Shown here one piece after another: positions 36,291-44,736 of a DNA stretch of 53,377 nt (position 1 is its first letter; the number at the start of each line of letters is the position of its first letter). The notes under the pieces are model-generated. The model was not told where the DNA came from. It did not search any database and saw nothing but the letters and a program-made list of their open reading frames with translations. The stretch is taken from NCBI GenBank assembly GCA_017617525.1, contig JAFZWA010000004.1, forward strand, positions 1 through 53,377, read 5' to 3'. The DNA is from Clostridiales bacterium (GTDB taxonomy: Bacteria; Bacillota; Clostridia; Saccharofermentanales; Saccharofermentanaceae). The translations under genes and the position numbers were made by a program.

Positions 36291-36320
36291 AAAAGCTGTC
36301 CGGAAGGACAGCTTTTCTTT
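36291..36320. terminator. Bidirectional terminator between the signalling operon and mraY
   Basis: Eleven-base-pair stem AAAAGCTGTCC (36291-36301) with GGACAGCTTTT (36306-36316), loop GGAA, with T-rich tails on both strands (TTTTCTTTT rightward, TTTTTGTTTG leftward). Confidence 0.88.
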
Positions 36321-36343
36321 TATCGATATCAGATTCGTTTGTC

Positions 36344-37303
36344 TCAGTAAAGGGAGAAGTAAAGCAGTAGCAGATACGCGCCCTCGATCATCAGGTGTAT
36401 GAGGGTGAACCTTTCCGTGACCATCTGATTGGCCCAGGCCCATTCTTTACGGCAGTGATCGTGAAGCGGTGTTCTGATCTTGCTCATGAACTTCTTCTTA
36501 GTAACACGGCAAACAGCCAGTTTAAACAGGGAAGAACCGCCGTCCAGGATCATCGGCAGGCAGATGATGATATAAGAGAACGGGTTTCCGGAAGCCATGG
36601 CGAAGAAGGCGAGGAAAACACCGATCGCCTGTGAACCGGAGTCGCCCATGAGAAGCGTACTCGGATGGCAGTTGTACCAGAGATAAACAAGCAGAACTAC
36701 GACCAGGTAGAGCATGACGTTGTTCATCATGGAAACACGCTTCGTGATAACGGTCATGGCAAAGAAAGTTACGGTAGATACGATCGTCAGGTTTCCGCAG
36801 AGGCCATCAACACCGTCGGAGGCGTTCGCGAAGTTAATGGATACCCAAACGAGGGCAGACGCCAGGAAGATGTAAAGCGGCTGCGGGATATCGATCGTCT
36901 GGTGAATGATGAAGATATCTACGGTAAGCGGGAAGAGGAACGAAGCCAGTGTTCCCGAAGCAACGGCGATAACCACGTCGGTCATTCCCTTAAGGGTCGC
37001 GGACCATGGCTTTTTGTCATCCAGGAAGCCGCAGATCATGGCCATCATGGCGCAAAGATAAAGAAGTGCGTACTGCCAGGTTACGTGTGAGAAAAGACCG
37101 ACACCGACGAACATGCAGGAAATAAAGATAACACCGGCAGAAGTCGGCTTGCCTTTTGCGGAAGCACCGTCTACGGCAAAAGCTCTGCCTCCGTCCGACG
37201 GGAGCTTTTTATTCTGAAGATGAATGGATATGAAAGTAAAGATCAGGGTGAAAAACGGCCCGATCAGGTACATATATCTTGTTGGAAATAGATAAGCGAG
37301 CAA
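36344..37303 (-). CDS. mraY: Phospho-N-acetylmuramoyl-pentapeptide-transferase (MraY), TTG start
   Basis: A 319-residue polytopic membrane enzyme that transfers phospho-MurNAc-pentapeptide to undecaprenyl phosphate, giving lipid I at the inner face of the membrane. Diagnostic parts are GFLDDKKPW, NASDGVDGLCG, LMGDSGSQAIG and the C-terminal PLHDHCRKE (HxH type). The reading frame is open far upstream, across the argS start. The TTG at 37303 is preferred because AGGGGGGG lies six bases before it and the length then equals normal MraY (about 320). It is outside a dcw cell-wall cluster. The family match is clear, but divergence is notable, so a related polyprenyl-phosphate sugar transferase is the alternative. 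Confidence 0.85.
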   Translation of the reverse strand: MLAYLFPTRYMYLIGPFFTLIFTFISIHLQNKKLPSDGGRAFAVDGASAKGKPTSAGVIFISCMFVGVGLFSHVTWQYALLYLCAMMAMICGFLDDKKPWSATLKGMTDVVIAVASGTLASFLFPLTVDIFIIHQTIDIPQPLYIFLASALVWVSINFANASDGVDGLCGNLTIVSTVTFFAMTVITKRVSMMNNVMLYLVVVLLVYLWYNCHPSTLLMGDSGSQAIGVFLAFFAMASGNPFSYIIICLPMILDGGSSLFKLAVCRVTKKKFMSKIRTPLHDHCRKEWAWANQMVTERFTLIHLMIEGAYLLLLYFSLY

Positions 37304-37339
37304 AAACAGCCCCCCCTGTTTCAAAATCGAACCTATGAT

Positions 37340-37367
37340 ATCACAAAATGTGATTATATAGTATAAT
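37340..37367 (+). promoter_or_regulatory. argS promoter overlapping a small inverted repeat
   Basis: Perfect TATAAT (37362-37367) and ATCACA (37340-37345), spacer 16. The -35 is one arm of the inverted repeat ATCACA-AAA-TGTGAT (37340-37354), which lies in the 120-base gap between divergent mraY and argS and could be an operator for both. No T-box leader is present. Confidence 0.4.
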
Positions 37368-37423
37368 ATACGGACGAATGTTATTGAAAAGAAACGCAAG
37401 AAGACGATAGGAGTAAGAAAAAC

Positions 37424-39157
37424 ATGGATTTTAGAAATGCCGTGGCTATGAAAGTACAGGAAACGACGGGACTGGATCTTGAGACAGTAAACCGTCTGAT
37501 CGAGATACCGCCGCAAGAGGATATGGGTGATTACGCTTTCCCATGCTTCGCGCTTGCCAAGACGATGCGAAAAGCACCGAACATGATCGCTTCGGAGCTC
37601 GCTTCCAGCGAAAAGCTCTCCGCAGAGTGGCTCTCCAAGGTCGAGGCCAAAGGACCGTATCTCAATTTCTTTGTTGACCGCGGTGCTTTTGCCAAGGAAG
37701 TATTAAGTGACGTACTCGTAAAGGGCACGACATTCGGGCAGTCTGAAGAAGGAGCCGGCAAGACCGTTATCATCGAGTATTCTTCCCCGAATATCGCAAA
37801 GCCGTTCCACGTAGGCCACGCGTTTACCACGATCCTCGGACACTCCCTGTCCCGTATCTATGAAAAACTCGGATATAAGGTCGTCCGCATGAATCACCTC
37901 GGTGACTACGGCACACAGTTCGGTAAGCTGATCACGGCTTTCCGCCTCTGGGGCGACGAAGCGGCTCCGGAAAAGGACGCGATCGCCGAGCTTCTGCGTA
38001 TCTATGTAAAGTTCCATGAGGAAGAGAAGAATGACGAGAACCTGACAACTGTCGCAAGAGAGAACTTTAAAAAGCTCGAAGACGGCTGTGAAGAGGAAGT
38101 CGCTCTCTGGACACGTTTCCGTGACCTGTCTCTTAAGGAATTCAATAAGCTCTACGACAGAATGGGCGTTTCCTTTGATAACTACAACGGCGAGAGCTAC
38201 TACAGTAACCTCATCCCGGGCATCGTTGACATGCTCCGCGAAAAGGGCCTTCTCGAAGAGAGTGAAGGCGCTCAGGTCGTTATGCTTGACGAAAAGAAGC
38301 TTCCGCCGTGCATCATCCTGAAGTCTGACGGAACGACGATCTACGCTTCCCGTGACCTCGCGGCCGCAAAATACCGTTACGATACCTATCACTTCGATAA
38401 GAACATCTATGTTGTAGGTATGCCGCAGGCACTGCACTTCCAGCAGGTATTCGCTGTACTGGAAAAGGCCGGCATGCCGTTTGCCAAGAACTGCGAACAC
38501 GTCGGATTTGGTCTTGTTAAGTTCCAGAACATGAAGTTCAGTACCCGTGAAGGAAATATCGTAACGCTCGAAGATCTCCTCAATGAGAGTGTCGCGAAGA
38601 CCTATGAACTCATCAAGGCAAACGCCGAGGCAAGAAACTCCGATCTTTCCGAAGACGAGCTCAAGGCCATCGCTGAGAAAGTCGGTCTCGGTGCCGTTAT
38701 CTACACATATGTTAAGGCCGGAAGAGAAAGAGATATTGTGTTCTCCTGGGATACGATGCTCGATTTCGAAGGTGATACTGCTCCGTACCTGATCTACACA
38801 TACGCACGTACACGCTCCATCTTGAGAAAAGCAGCTGAGCAGGGATTTAAGCCTGTTGAATCAGGAAGCGATCTTCTGAATAAGTTGAATGGTGATGAGG
38901 AATTTGCCTGCGTCAAGATGATCGCGGATCTTCCGGAAGCCGTTAAGAAGGCGGCCTCCAGCAATGAGCCGTTCATGGTTTCCCGTGCAGTTGCTCAGAT
39001 CGCGAGAAGCTTTAACCGTTTCTACAACAACTGCTCGATCCTGGGCGGAGACGACGAAGAACTTAAGACAGCAAGACTCGCGCTTTGCGAAGCCGTTTGC
39101 GACGCGATCGAGGCAGGTACATATCTCCTCGGTATTCCGGTCGTTGAACAGATGTAA
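37424..39157 (+). CDS. argS: Arginyl-tRNA synthetase
   Basis: A 577-residue class I aminoacyl-tRNA synthetase that charges tRNA-Arg. It has the N-terminal additional domain (about 1-100), the HIGH motif as HVGH in SSPNIAKPFHVGHA (about 128-133), the usual ArgRS NHLGDYGTQFGK, and the DALR anticodon-binding C-terminal end (about 450-577, with YTYARTRSILRKA). No KMSK is needed in this family; KFSTREGN fills that place. AGGAG lies before the ATG. The M3 peptidase follows after 12 bases. Confidence 0.96.
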   Translation: MDFRNAVAMKVQETTGLDLETVNRLIEIPPQEDMGDYAFPCFALAKTMRKAPNMIASELASSEKLSAEWLSKVEAKGPYLNFFVDRGAFAKEVLSDVLVKGTTFGQSEEGAGKTVIIEYSSPNIAKPFHVGHAFTTILGHSLSRIYEKLGYKVVRMNHLGDYGTQFGKLITAFRLWGDEAAPEKDAIAELLRIYVKFHEEEKNDENLTTVARENFKKLEDGCEEEVALWTRFRDLSLKEFNKLYDRMGVSFDNYNGESYYSNLIPGIVDMLREKGLLEESEGAQVVMLDEKKLPPCIILKSDGTTIYASRDLAAAKYRYDTYHFDKNIYVVGMPQALHFQQVFAVLEKAGMPFAKNCEHVGFGLVKFQNMKFSTREGNIVTLEDLLNESVAKTYELIKANAEARNSDLSEDELKAIAEKVGLGAVIYTYVKAGRERDIVFSWDTMLDFEGDTAPYLIYTYARTRSILRKAAEQGFKPVESGSDLLNKLNGDEEFACVKMIADLPEAVKKAASSNEPFMVSRAVAQIARSFNRFYNNCSILGGDDEELKTARLALCEAVCDAIEAGTYLLGIPVVEQM

Positions 39158-39169
39158 GCGAGGTAGGAT

Positions 39170-40873
39170 ATGTCGGACGATCAGATGAAGATGCCCAAGT
39201 TCTCGGAGATCGAGTACAAGCGACCTTCCGTTGAACAGTTCCGCGAATGCGCCATGAGTACGAGACTGAAACTCATGGCAGCAAGAGACGCGGACGTTGT
39301 CGAGAACTCCATCATGTCATTCCAGCGTGAAATGAGTGCTTTTGACACGGCATTTACGATCTGCATGATCCGCCACGACTTAGATACTTCCGATCCGTTC
39401 TGGAATGAAGAGATGGATTTCTTCGATGAGAACTATCCGATCATCTCCGATCTTTCCGCCGGTGTTTACGCTGCGTTACTTCATTCCGAGATCAGGGAAG
39501 AGCTCGAAGAGCGTTTCGGCTCCATGATCTTCCGAAAGACACAGAACCAGAGAGATATCGTCAGCAGTGAAGTACTTGATGATCTTGCCGACGAAAGCTC
39601 TCTTGAAAACGATTACAGCCAGATCCTCTCGGAAGCGGATATCCTCTTTAAGGGAAGACATCAGACGCTTTCGACGATGACTCCTTATCTTGAGTCGACG
39701 GACAGAGAAGTAAGAAGAAAAGCCCATAAGGCGGTTTCCGATTACTTCGCGGGTCAGAAAGAAAAGTTCGATGAGATCTATGACAATATGGTCAAGATCA
39801 GAACAACGATCGCCAAAAAACTCGGTTATTCCGATTTCGTGGAGCTCGGCTATAAGAGAATGGAGCGCTATGACTATGATCCGGAGAAGGTAAAAGAGTT
39901 CCGTGATAATGTCGTAAAGTATATCGTTCCGATCACATCTGAGATCAGAAGACTTCAAAAGAAGCGCCTCGATCTGGATAATCTCTATTACTACGATCTG
40001 CCGTGTCTGTTCTCAAATGGCAATCCGAAACCGATCATTCCAAAGGAACAGTACTTTTCAGTAGGTTCCGAGATGTTCGGAAAGATGTTCGATAAGCGCC
40101 CGAGCTTTTTTCAGGTACTCGGGGAGCATGACTTTATGGATCTGTTCTCCCGCCAGAACAAGGCGACGGGTGGATACTGCGCGAGCCTTCTTGATTACGG
40201 TATCCCGTATATCCTGATGAACGCCAATCATACGGCAGACGATGTCGCTACCATGGTCCATGAATCCGGTCACGCGTACGCCGCGCTTCGAAGCATCGAC
40301 TCCTCGCAGTTTATCGAATGCCTGTCTCCGACACTGGAGGCCTGTGAGATCCATTCCACGGCAATGGAATATATGACATATCCTTACATGGAAATGTTCT
40401 TCGGTGAGAACGCCGACGCTTATCGTCAGCAGCATATGACTCTGGCGATCCTTTTCCTGCCGTACGGATGTCTTGTAGATGAATTCCAGCATGTCGTATA
40501 CAGTAATCCCGATATGACTCCGGAAGAGCGTCACGCGGCATGGCGAGAGCTGGAAAAGAAGTACCAGCCTGATATTGATTATAACGGCGATCCCTTCTTT
40601 GAGCCGGGCGGAGCCTGGATGAAGAAAGAGCATATCTTTACATCTCCGTTCTACTATATCGACTATTGCCTCGCTCAGGTATGCGCGCTTCAGATCTGGA
40701 GCATCTCCAGAAAGAACAGAAAGAAGGCAATGACGATCTATGAGCATCTTTGCGCCGCGGGCGGAACAAAGACGTTGATCGATCTTGTTGAGTCTGCGGG
40801 ACTGGAGTCGCCGTTCTCTCTTGATGTCATGAAAAAACTTGCCTATCAGGTGTGTGATTACTTAGATCTATGA
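39170..40873 (+). CDS. M3 family oligoendopeptidase (PepF-like zinc peptidase)
   Basis: A 567-residue cytoplasmic metallopeptidase that cuts short peptides. The thermolysin-like zinc motif HESGHAYAA is at about 363-371, with the third ligand Glu in LEACEIHSTAMEY about 25 residues later; these are the M3 signatures. The long helical N-terminal half and the FEPGGAWMKKEHIFTSPFYYIDYCLAQ end match the M3 oligoendopeptidase F group of Firmicutes. AGGTAGGA precedes the ATG. It overlaps the rRNA methyltransferase gene by four bases (ATGA), so the two are coupled. Confidence 0.92.
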   Translation: MSDDQMKMPKFSEIEYKRPSVEQFRECAMSTRLKLMAARDADVVENSIMSFQREMSAFDTAFTICMIRHDLDTSDPFWNEEMDFFDENYPIISDLSAGVYAALLHSEIREELEERFGSMIFRKTQNQRDIVSSEVLDDLADESSLENDYSQILSEADILFKGRHQTLSTMTPYLESTDREVRRKAHKAVSDYFAGQKEKFDEIYDNMVKIRTTIAKKLGYSDFVELGYKRMERYDYDPEKVKEFRDNVVKYIVPITSEIRRLQKKRLDLDNLYYYDLPCLFSNGNPKPIIPKEQYFSVGSEMFGKMFDKRPSFFQVLGEHDFMDLFSRQNKATGGYCASLLDYGIPYILMNANHTADDVATMVHESGHAYAALRSIDSSQFIECLSPTLEACEIHSTAMEYMTYPYMEMFFGENADAYRQQHMTLAILFLPYGCLVDEFQHVVYSNPDMTPEERHAAWRELEKKYQPDIDYNGDPFFEPGGAWMKKEHIFTSPFYYIDYCLAQVCALQIWSISRKNRKKAMTIYEHLCAAGGTKTLIDLVESAGLESPFSLDVMKKLAYQVCDYLDL

Positions 40874-42306
40874 GACTTCCTGAAGCATTTACCAATCGCA
40901 TGCACAGCTATTTTGAAGAAAAGGGCCGCCAAGACGAGGAGGCTTCTTTCTTTGCGTCCTATGAAAAAGCACCGCTCCACGGCATCCGCTGGAACCGTCT
41001 GAAGGTCTCTTCCGATGATTACGAAGAGCATATGAAGAAGATGGATCTTTCTTGTGATCCGGTCACCTGGTGTGAAGGCGGCTTTTATACTCCCGATCTT
41101 TCTTTGGGTAAAGACCCGTACTATCACGCGGGTGCCTACTATATCCAGGAGCCGTCGGCCATGCTTCCGGCATCCGTGCTCGGAACGAAGCCGGGTGAGT
41201 ATATTCTCGATATGTGTGCCGCGCCGGGAGGAAAGGCGACGAGGATCGCCGAGGATCTTAAGGGCAAAGGACTACTTGTCGCAAATGAAATCAATACTGA
41301 AAGATCAAGAGCGCTTCTTCGAAATCTTGAGCGCTGCGGAGCGGGGAATGTCGTTATCTTAAATGAAGATCCCGCACATATGGTCAAGACCTTTCGTGAG
41401 TTCTTCGACAGGATCATCATCGACGCGCCATGCTCCGGTGAAGGTATGTTCCGAAGAGATCCATTCGCTCCGAAGAGCTGGGAGAAGTTTGGTCCGGACA
41501 GCTGTGTGCCGATCCAGACCAATATCCTCGGCTACGCGGATGAGATGCTCCGTCCCGGAGGAACGATCGTATACTCGACCTGCACATTCGGTGAAGCGGA
41601 GAACGAAGACCGCATCCGTGATTTTCTCGAAAAGCACCCCGATTATGAGATTGTCTCACATAAAGACCTTGCCGGTGTTTCCCATGACGATATGGGCATG
41701 ATGCGTATCTGGCCCCATAAGACAAATGGCGAAGGCCATTTCTGCGTACATCTAAAGAAGAAAGAAGAGGGAGAAGTTTCCGAGGATCCGAGAAAGACAT
41801 CGACGAATCCTTCTTCGTCCCAGTTTGTTTTCACAAAGTCAAAAGAATGCTTCTGCGACTTTATCAAGGGACTTCTTACCGAAGACGCGGCCAATACTTA
41901 CCTGGCTCATGTAAATACCGATTTTGTCCTTCATAAGGATAAGGTGCACATGCTTCCCGTATCCGAAGATATCTTTAAGGGACTGAAGGTCGTTAAGATG
42001 GGTGGTTTTCCCGGCGAGATCAAAGAGACGGCTAAGGGGCGTACTTTCATTCCTTCACAGGCGCTCGCTCTGGAGCTTACCAGATCTCAGATCCGCCCGT
42101 CCAGGTTCCTTTCGCTCGGAAGAGATGACGAAAGACTGACACGTTATCTTCGTTGTGAGACGATCATGCTTACGGAAGAAGAGACCGAATATCTGGATGC
42201 CGGTGAGAATATCATCGTAGGTGTTGAGGATCTGCCTCTCGGGTTTGCGAAAGTGACCGGCGCGGTACTTAAGAATGCCTATCCGAAGGCATGGAGACTG
42301 ATGTGA
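40870..42306 (+). CDS. rRNA m5C methyltransferase, NOL1/NOP2/Sun family (RsmF-like)
   Basis: A 478-residue SAM-dependent cytosine-C5 methyltransferase. An N-terminal RNA-binding part (about 1-100) leads to the Rossmann core: CAAPGGKATR (SAM), DAPCSGEGMFRR (about 183-194, release Cys) and STCTF (about 236-240, nucleophile Cys). A C-terminal PUA-like part (about 310-478) with RTFIPSQALAL is typical of RsmF/YebU-like proteins in Firmicutes. The exact 16S target is not given by the sequence. Starts inside the peptidase stop (ATGA). Confidence 0.92.
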   Translation: MRLPEAFTNRMHSYFEEKGRQDEEASFFASYEKAPLHGIRWNRLKVSSDDYEEHMKKMDLSCDPVTWCEGGFYTPDLSLGKDPYYHAGAYYIQEPSAMLPASVLGTKPGEYILDMCAAPGGKATRIAEDLKGKGLLVANEINTERSRALLRNLERCGAGNVVILNEDPAHMVKTFREFFDRIIIDAPCSGEGMFRRDPFAPKSWEKFGPDSCVPIQTNILGYADEMLRPGGTIVYSTCTFGEAENEDRIRDFLEKHPDYEIVSHKDLAGVSHDDMGMMRIWPHKTNGEGHFCVHLKKKEEGEVSEDPRKTSTNPSSSQFVFTKSKECFCDFIKGLLTEDAANTYLAHVNTDFVLHKDKVHMLPVSEDIFKGLKVVKMGGFPGEIKETAKGRTFIPSQALALELTRSQIRPSRFLSLGRDDERLTRYLRCETIMLTEEETEYLDAGENIIVGVEDLPLGFAKVTGAVLKNAYPKAWRLM

Positions 42307-42353
42307 CGAAAAAGGCGCGGAAGAGCTCCGCGAAGAAAAAGGAGAAGAGACAT

Positions 42354-42944
42354 ATGGAACGTTTTCTGGTAGCTAGTAAGAATAAGGATAAGATCCATGA
42401 AATCAAAGAGATCCTCGCGGATTTCCCTTTTGAGATCGTCGGCATGGAAAGCATCGGCATCCATACCGATATCGTTGAGGACGCGGATTCTTTCGAGGGA
42501 AATGCCCTGATCAAGGCGAGCACGATCCAAAAGCAGGTCGGAGGCTACGTCATGGCGGATGATTCCGGTCTTTGCATCGACGCTCTGGATGGCGCTCCGG
42601 GTATCTATTCTTCGCGTTTCTGCGGTGAAGATTCCACATATCAGGAGAAGTTCGAAAAGATCTGGGAGATGCTCAAGGACGTTCCGAGAGAAAAGTGGAC
42701 GGCGCACTTTGTCTGCGCGATCGCTGTTGTACGTCCGGACGGATCTCATTTTGTCGTAAAAGAACAGTGCGATGGTGTCCTTCTTGATGCTCCGAGAGGG
42801 GAGAACGGTTTCGGTTATGACCCGATCTTCTTCGTTCCGGAGATCGGAAAGACGACAGCCGAGATCTCCGATGAGGAAAAGAACGCAATCAGCCATCGCG
42901 GTAAGGCATTGCGCTCTATGCTTGCCAGATTAAAGGAATCGTGA
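42354..42944 (+). CDS. rdgB: Non-canonical purine NTP pyrophosphatase (RdgB/HAM1)
   Basis: A 196-residue house-cleaning enzyme that hydrolyses dITP, ITP and XTP to monophosphates. Family marks are VASKNKDKIHEIK (triphosphate loop; usually ATxNxxKxxE), SFEGNALIKA, ADDSGLCIDALDGAPGIYSSRF, the specificity loop GFGYDPIFFVP and the end AISHRGKAL. I chose ATG 42354 because AAGGAG (42339-42344) lies nine bases before it; the upstream in-frame ATG at 42291 would add a Lys-rich run overlapping the methyltransferase gene. The next promoter overlaps its stop codon. Confidence 0.95.
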   Translation: MERFLVASKNKDKIHEIKEILADFPFEIVGMESIGIHTDIVEDADSFEGNALIKASTIQKQVGGYVMADDSGLCIDALDGAPGIYSSRFCGEDSTYQEKFEKIWEMLKDVPREKWTAHFVCAIAVVRPDGSHFVVKEQCDGVLLDAPRGENGFGYDPIFFVPEIGKTTAEISDEEKNAISHRGKALRSMLARLKES

Positions 42945-42950
42945 TATACT
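42922..42950 (+). promoter_or_regulatory. Promoter of the pheB-like/hom operon
   Basis: TTGCCA (42922-42927), 17-base spacer, extended -10 TGATATACT (42942-42950). It overlaps the end of rdgB; the start would be near 42957. Confidence 0.65.
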
Positions 42951-42958
42951 TTCCAGCG

Positions 42959-42997
42959 TGTACAAGTGTTCGCGCTACGTGGACACCCTAATGTACA
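42959..42997 (+). promoter_or_regulatory. Stem-loop at the 5' end of the pheB-like/hom leader
   Basis: An inner nine-base-pair stem GTGTTCGCG (42966-42974) with CGTGGACAC (42978-42986) closes loop CTA. Outer TGTACA (42959-42964) pairs with TGTACA (42992-42997) across a small internal loop. There is no T tract, so it is not a terminator; it could stabilise the mRNA or bind a regulator. Confidence 0.5.
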
Positions 42998-43023
42998 AAT
43001 CCTACTTCTGAACGAGGACGGAA

Positions 43024-43467
43024 ATGGCTGAAAGTAACGATTATTTACTTGTTAAAGCAGATGTTTTGCCCGAAGTATTTGTGAAGGTCATGGAGGCCAA
43101 AAGACTTCTGAATTCCGGAAAGGCTGTCTCTGTTAACGAGGCGGTCAAGATGGTAAGTCTCTCCAGATCCGCATATTACAAGTACAAAGACTCTGTCATG
43201 CCGTTTTATGAGACTTCCCAGGGAAAGATCGTGACGCTGATCGTCGCGGTTGAGAATTTCCCGGGTATCCTTGCCGGTATTATCCAGTGCATTGCTTTTG
43301 CCAAGGGAAATATCCTGACGATCAACCAGAATATTCCGATCAACGGTCTTGCCGATGTTACCGTATCCATGGAAACAGACAGGATGACTTGTTCGATCGA
43401 TATGTTGATCAATGAAGTAGAGAAAATTCCGGGAGTTCGATCCTGCAGAATCATGGCCAGGGAGTGA
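43024..43467 (+). CDS. ACT-domain protein (PheB / UPF0735 type)
   Basis: A 147-residue protein. The N-terminal half (about 20-60) looks like a small helix-turn-helix (AKRLLNSGKAVSVNEAVKMVSLSRSAYYKYKD). The C-terminal half (about 70-145) is an ACT domain (VTLIVAVENFPGILAGIIQCIAFAKGNILTINQNIP). ACT domains bind amino acids. PheB-like proteins next to hom are common in Firmicutes, and the pair suggests amino-acid-sensed control of the threonine/methionine branch (inference). Five bases separate it from hom. The ribosome site is weak (GAGGACGGA). Confidence 0.88.
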   Translation: MAESNDYLLVKADVLPEVFVKVMEAKRLLNSGKAVSVNEAVKMVSLSRSAYYKYKDSVMPFYETSQGKIVTLIVAVENFPGILAGIIQCIAFAKGNILTINQNIPINGLADVTVSMETDRMTCSIDMLINEVEKIPGVRSCRIMARE

Positions 43468-43472
43468 TATAG

Positions 43473-44708
43473 ATGAAGAGCATTGCTATTTTAGGATTCG
43501 GTGTTGTCGGCTGCGGTGTAGCCGAAGTCATCGAAATGAACAAAGAAAGAATCGCCAAGCGTCTGGGCGAAGAACTGAGAGTCAAGAAGATCCTTGATAT
43601 CCGAGAGTTTCCGGAAAGTCCTTTTGCCGCGCTGGTAACAACTAAACAGGAAGAAGTCTTTGACGATCCGGAGATCTCGATCGTTGTCGAGACCATCGGC
43701 GGCGCGCGTGTCGCTTACGAATATACCAAGAGAGCGTTAAGCGCAGGTAAGACTGTTGTTACCTCGAATAAAGAACTGGTATCCACACATGGTGTTGAGC
43801 TCGTAGGTCTTGCTCGTCAGAACAACTGCAATTACATCTTCGAAGCTTCTGTCGGCGGTGGTATTCCGATCATCCGCCCGCTGCATCGTTGTCTCGCAGC
43901 AAATAAGATCGAGCGTATCGTAGGTATTGTAAACGGTACCACAAACTATATCCTGACACAGATGGCCGAGAACGGTTCGGATTTTGAAACTGCTCTTAAG
44001 GAAGCTCAGTCCATGGGTTATGCCGAGGCGAATCCGTCCGCTGACGTTGACGGTATTGACGCGCAGAGAAAGATCTCGATCCTGAGCACAATTGCAATGG
44101 ATGGCGCGTATGTAGATCCGACAAAGCTCTTTACCGTCGGTATTACCGCGATCACAACAAAAGATATGGAATACGCAAAAGAGATGGATGCTTCGATCAA
44201 GCTCCTTGCCGTATTTGAAAACGGTGAAGACGGATCCTTTGCGTATGTTGCTCCGCATCTTGTTTCCAAAGAACATCCGCTTGCATGCGCGAACGGAGTA
44301 TTTAACGCCATCATGGTAACAGGTAATGCTGTTGGCGATGCTATGTTCTACGGACAGGGCGCAGGTAAGCTCGCGACCGCGTCCGCTGTTGTCGGTGACG
44401 TCATGGACGCTGCCGATCACAAGACAAGAAACGCGCATATCGCCGAGTGGTTTGAATCCGATAAGCCGGTCCTGAATCCGATCGAAGAGCATCGTATCTC
44501 CGTTCTCTTAAGACTTTCGGATTCCTGTTCCGATGAGGATCTCGAGAAGGCTTTCCCGGAGATCTCATGCCAGCCTTGTGTTTATGAAGCAGAAGGTGAG
44601 AAGGCGGTCATCCTCGGTAAAGATGGTGATCTGAATGAAGCGAAACTCGCGATCGGTCTTGAGAACCTCGACTGTGTTCTTAATGTGATCCGAATCTTTT
44701 CTTGCTGA
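43473..44708 (+). CDS. hom: Homoserine dehydrogenase
   Basis: A 411-residue NAD(P)H enzyme reducing aspartate semialdehyde to homoserine, the entry to threonine and methionine. The N-terminal Rossmann motif GFGVVGCGV (8-16), TSNKEL (around Lys96), the family signature region EASVGGGIPIIRPL and GIVNGTTNYILT, and AEANPSADVDGIDAQRK are all present. The C-terminal part (about 320-411) is an ACT-like regulatory domain, so threonine feedback is likely. GGGAG before the ATG; cotranscribed with the PheB-like gene. Confidence 0.96.
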   Translation: MKSIAILGFGVVGCGVAEVIEMNKERIAKRLGEELRVKKILDIREFPESPFAALVTTKQEEVFDDPEISIVVETIGGARVAYEYTKRALSAGKTVVTSNKELVSTHGVELVGLARQNNCNYIFEASVGGGIPIIRPLHRCLAANKIERIVGIVNGTTNYILTQMAENGSDFETALKEAQSMGYAEANPSADVDGIDAQRKISILSTIAMDGAYVDPTKLFTVGITAITTKDMEYAKEMDASIKLLAVFENGEDGSFAYVAPHLVSKEHPLACANGVFNAIMVTGNAVGDAMFYGQGAGKLATASAVVGDVMDAADHKTRNAHIAEWFESDKPVLNPIEEHRISVLLRLSDSCSDEDLEKAFPEISCQPCVYEAEGEKAVILGKDGDLNEAKLAIGLENLDCVLNVIRIFSC

Positions 44709-44736
44709 TAGCAACTTATAATCGGAGGTATTTACT

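Noticed and set aside
37368..37423. A T-box or other tRNA-sensing leader before argS.
   Set aside because: The leader is about 50 bases, too short, and no T-box bulge or terminator is visible.
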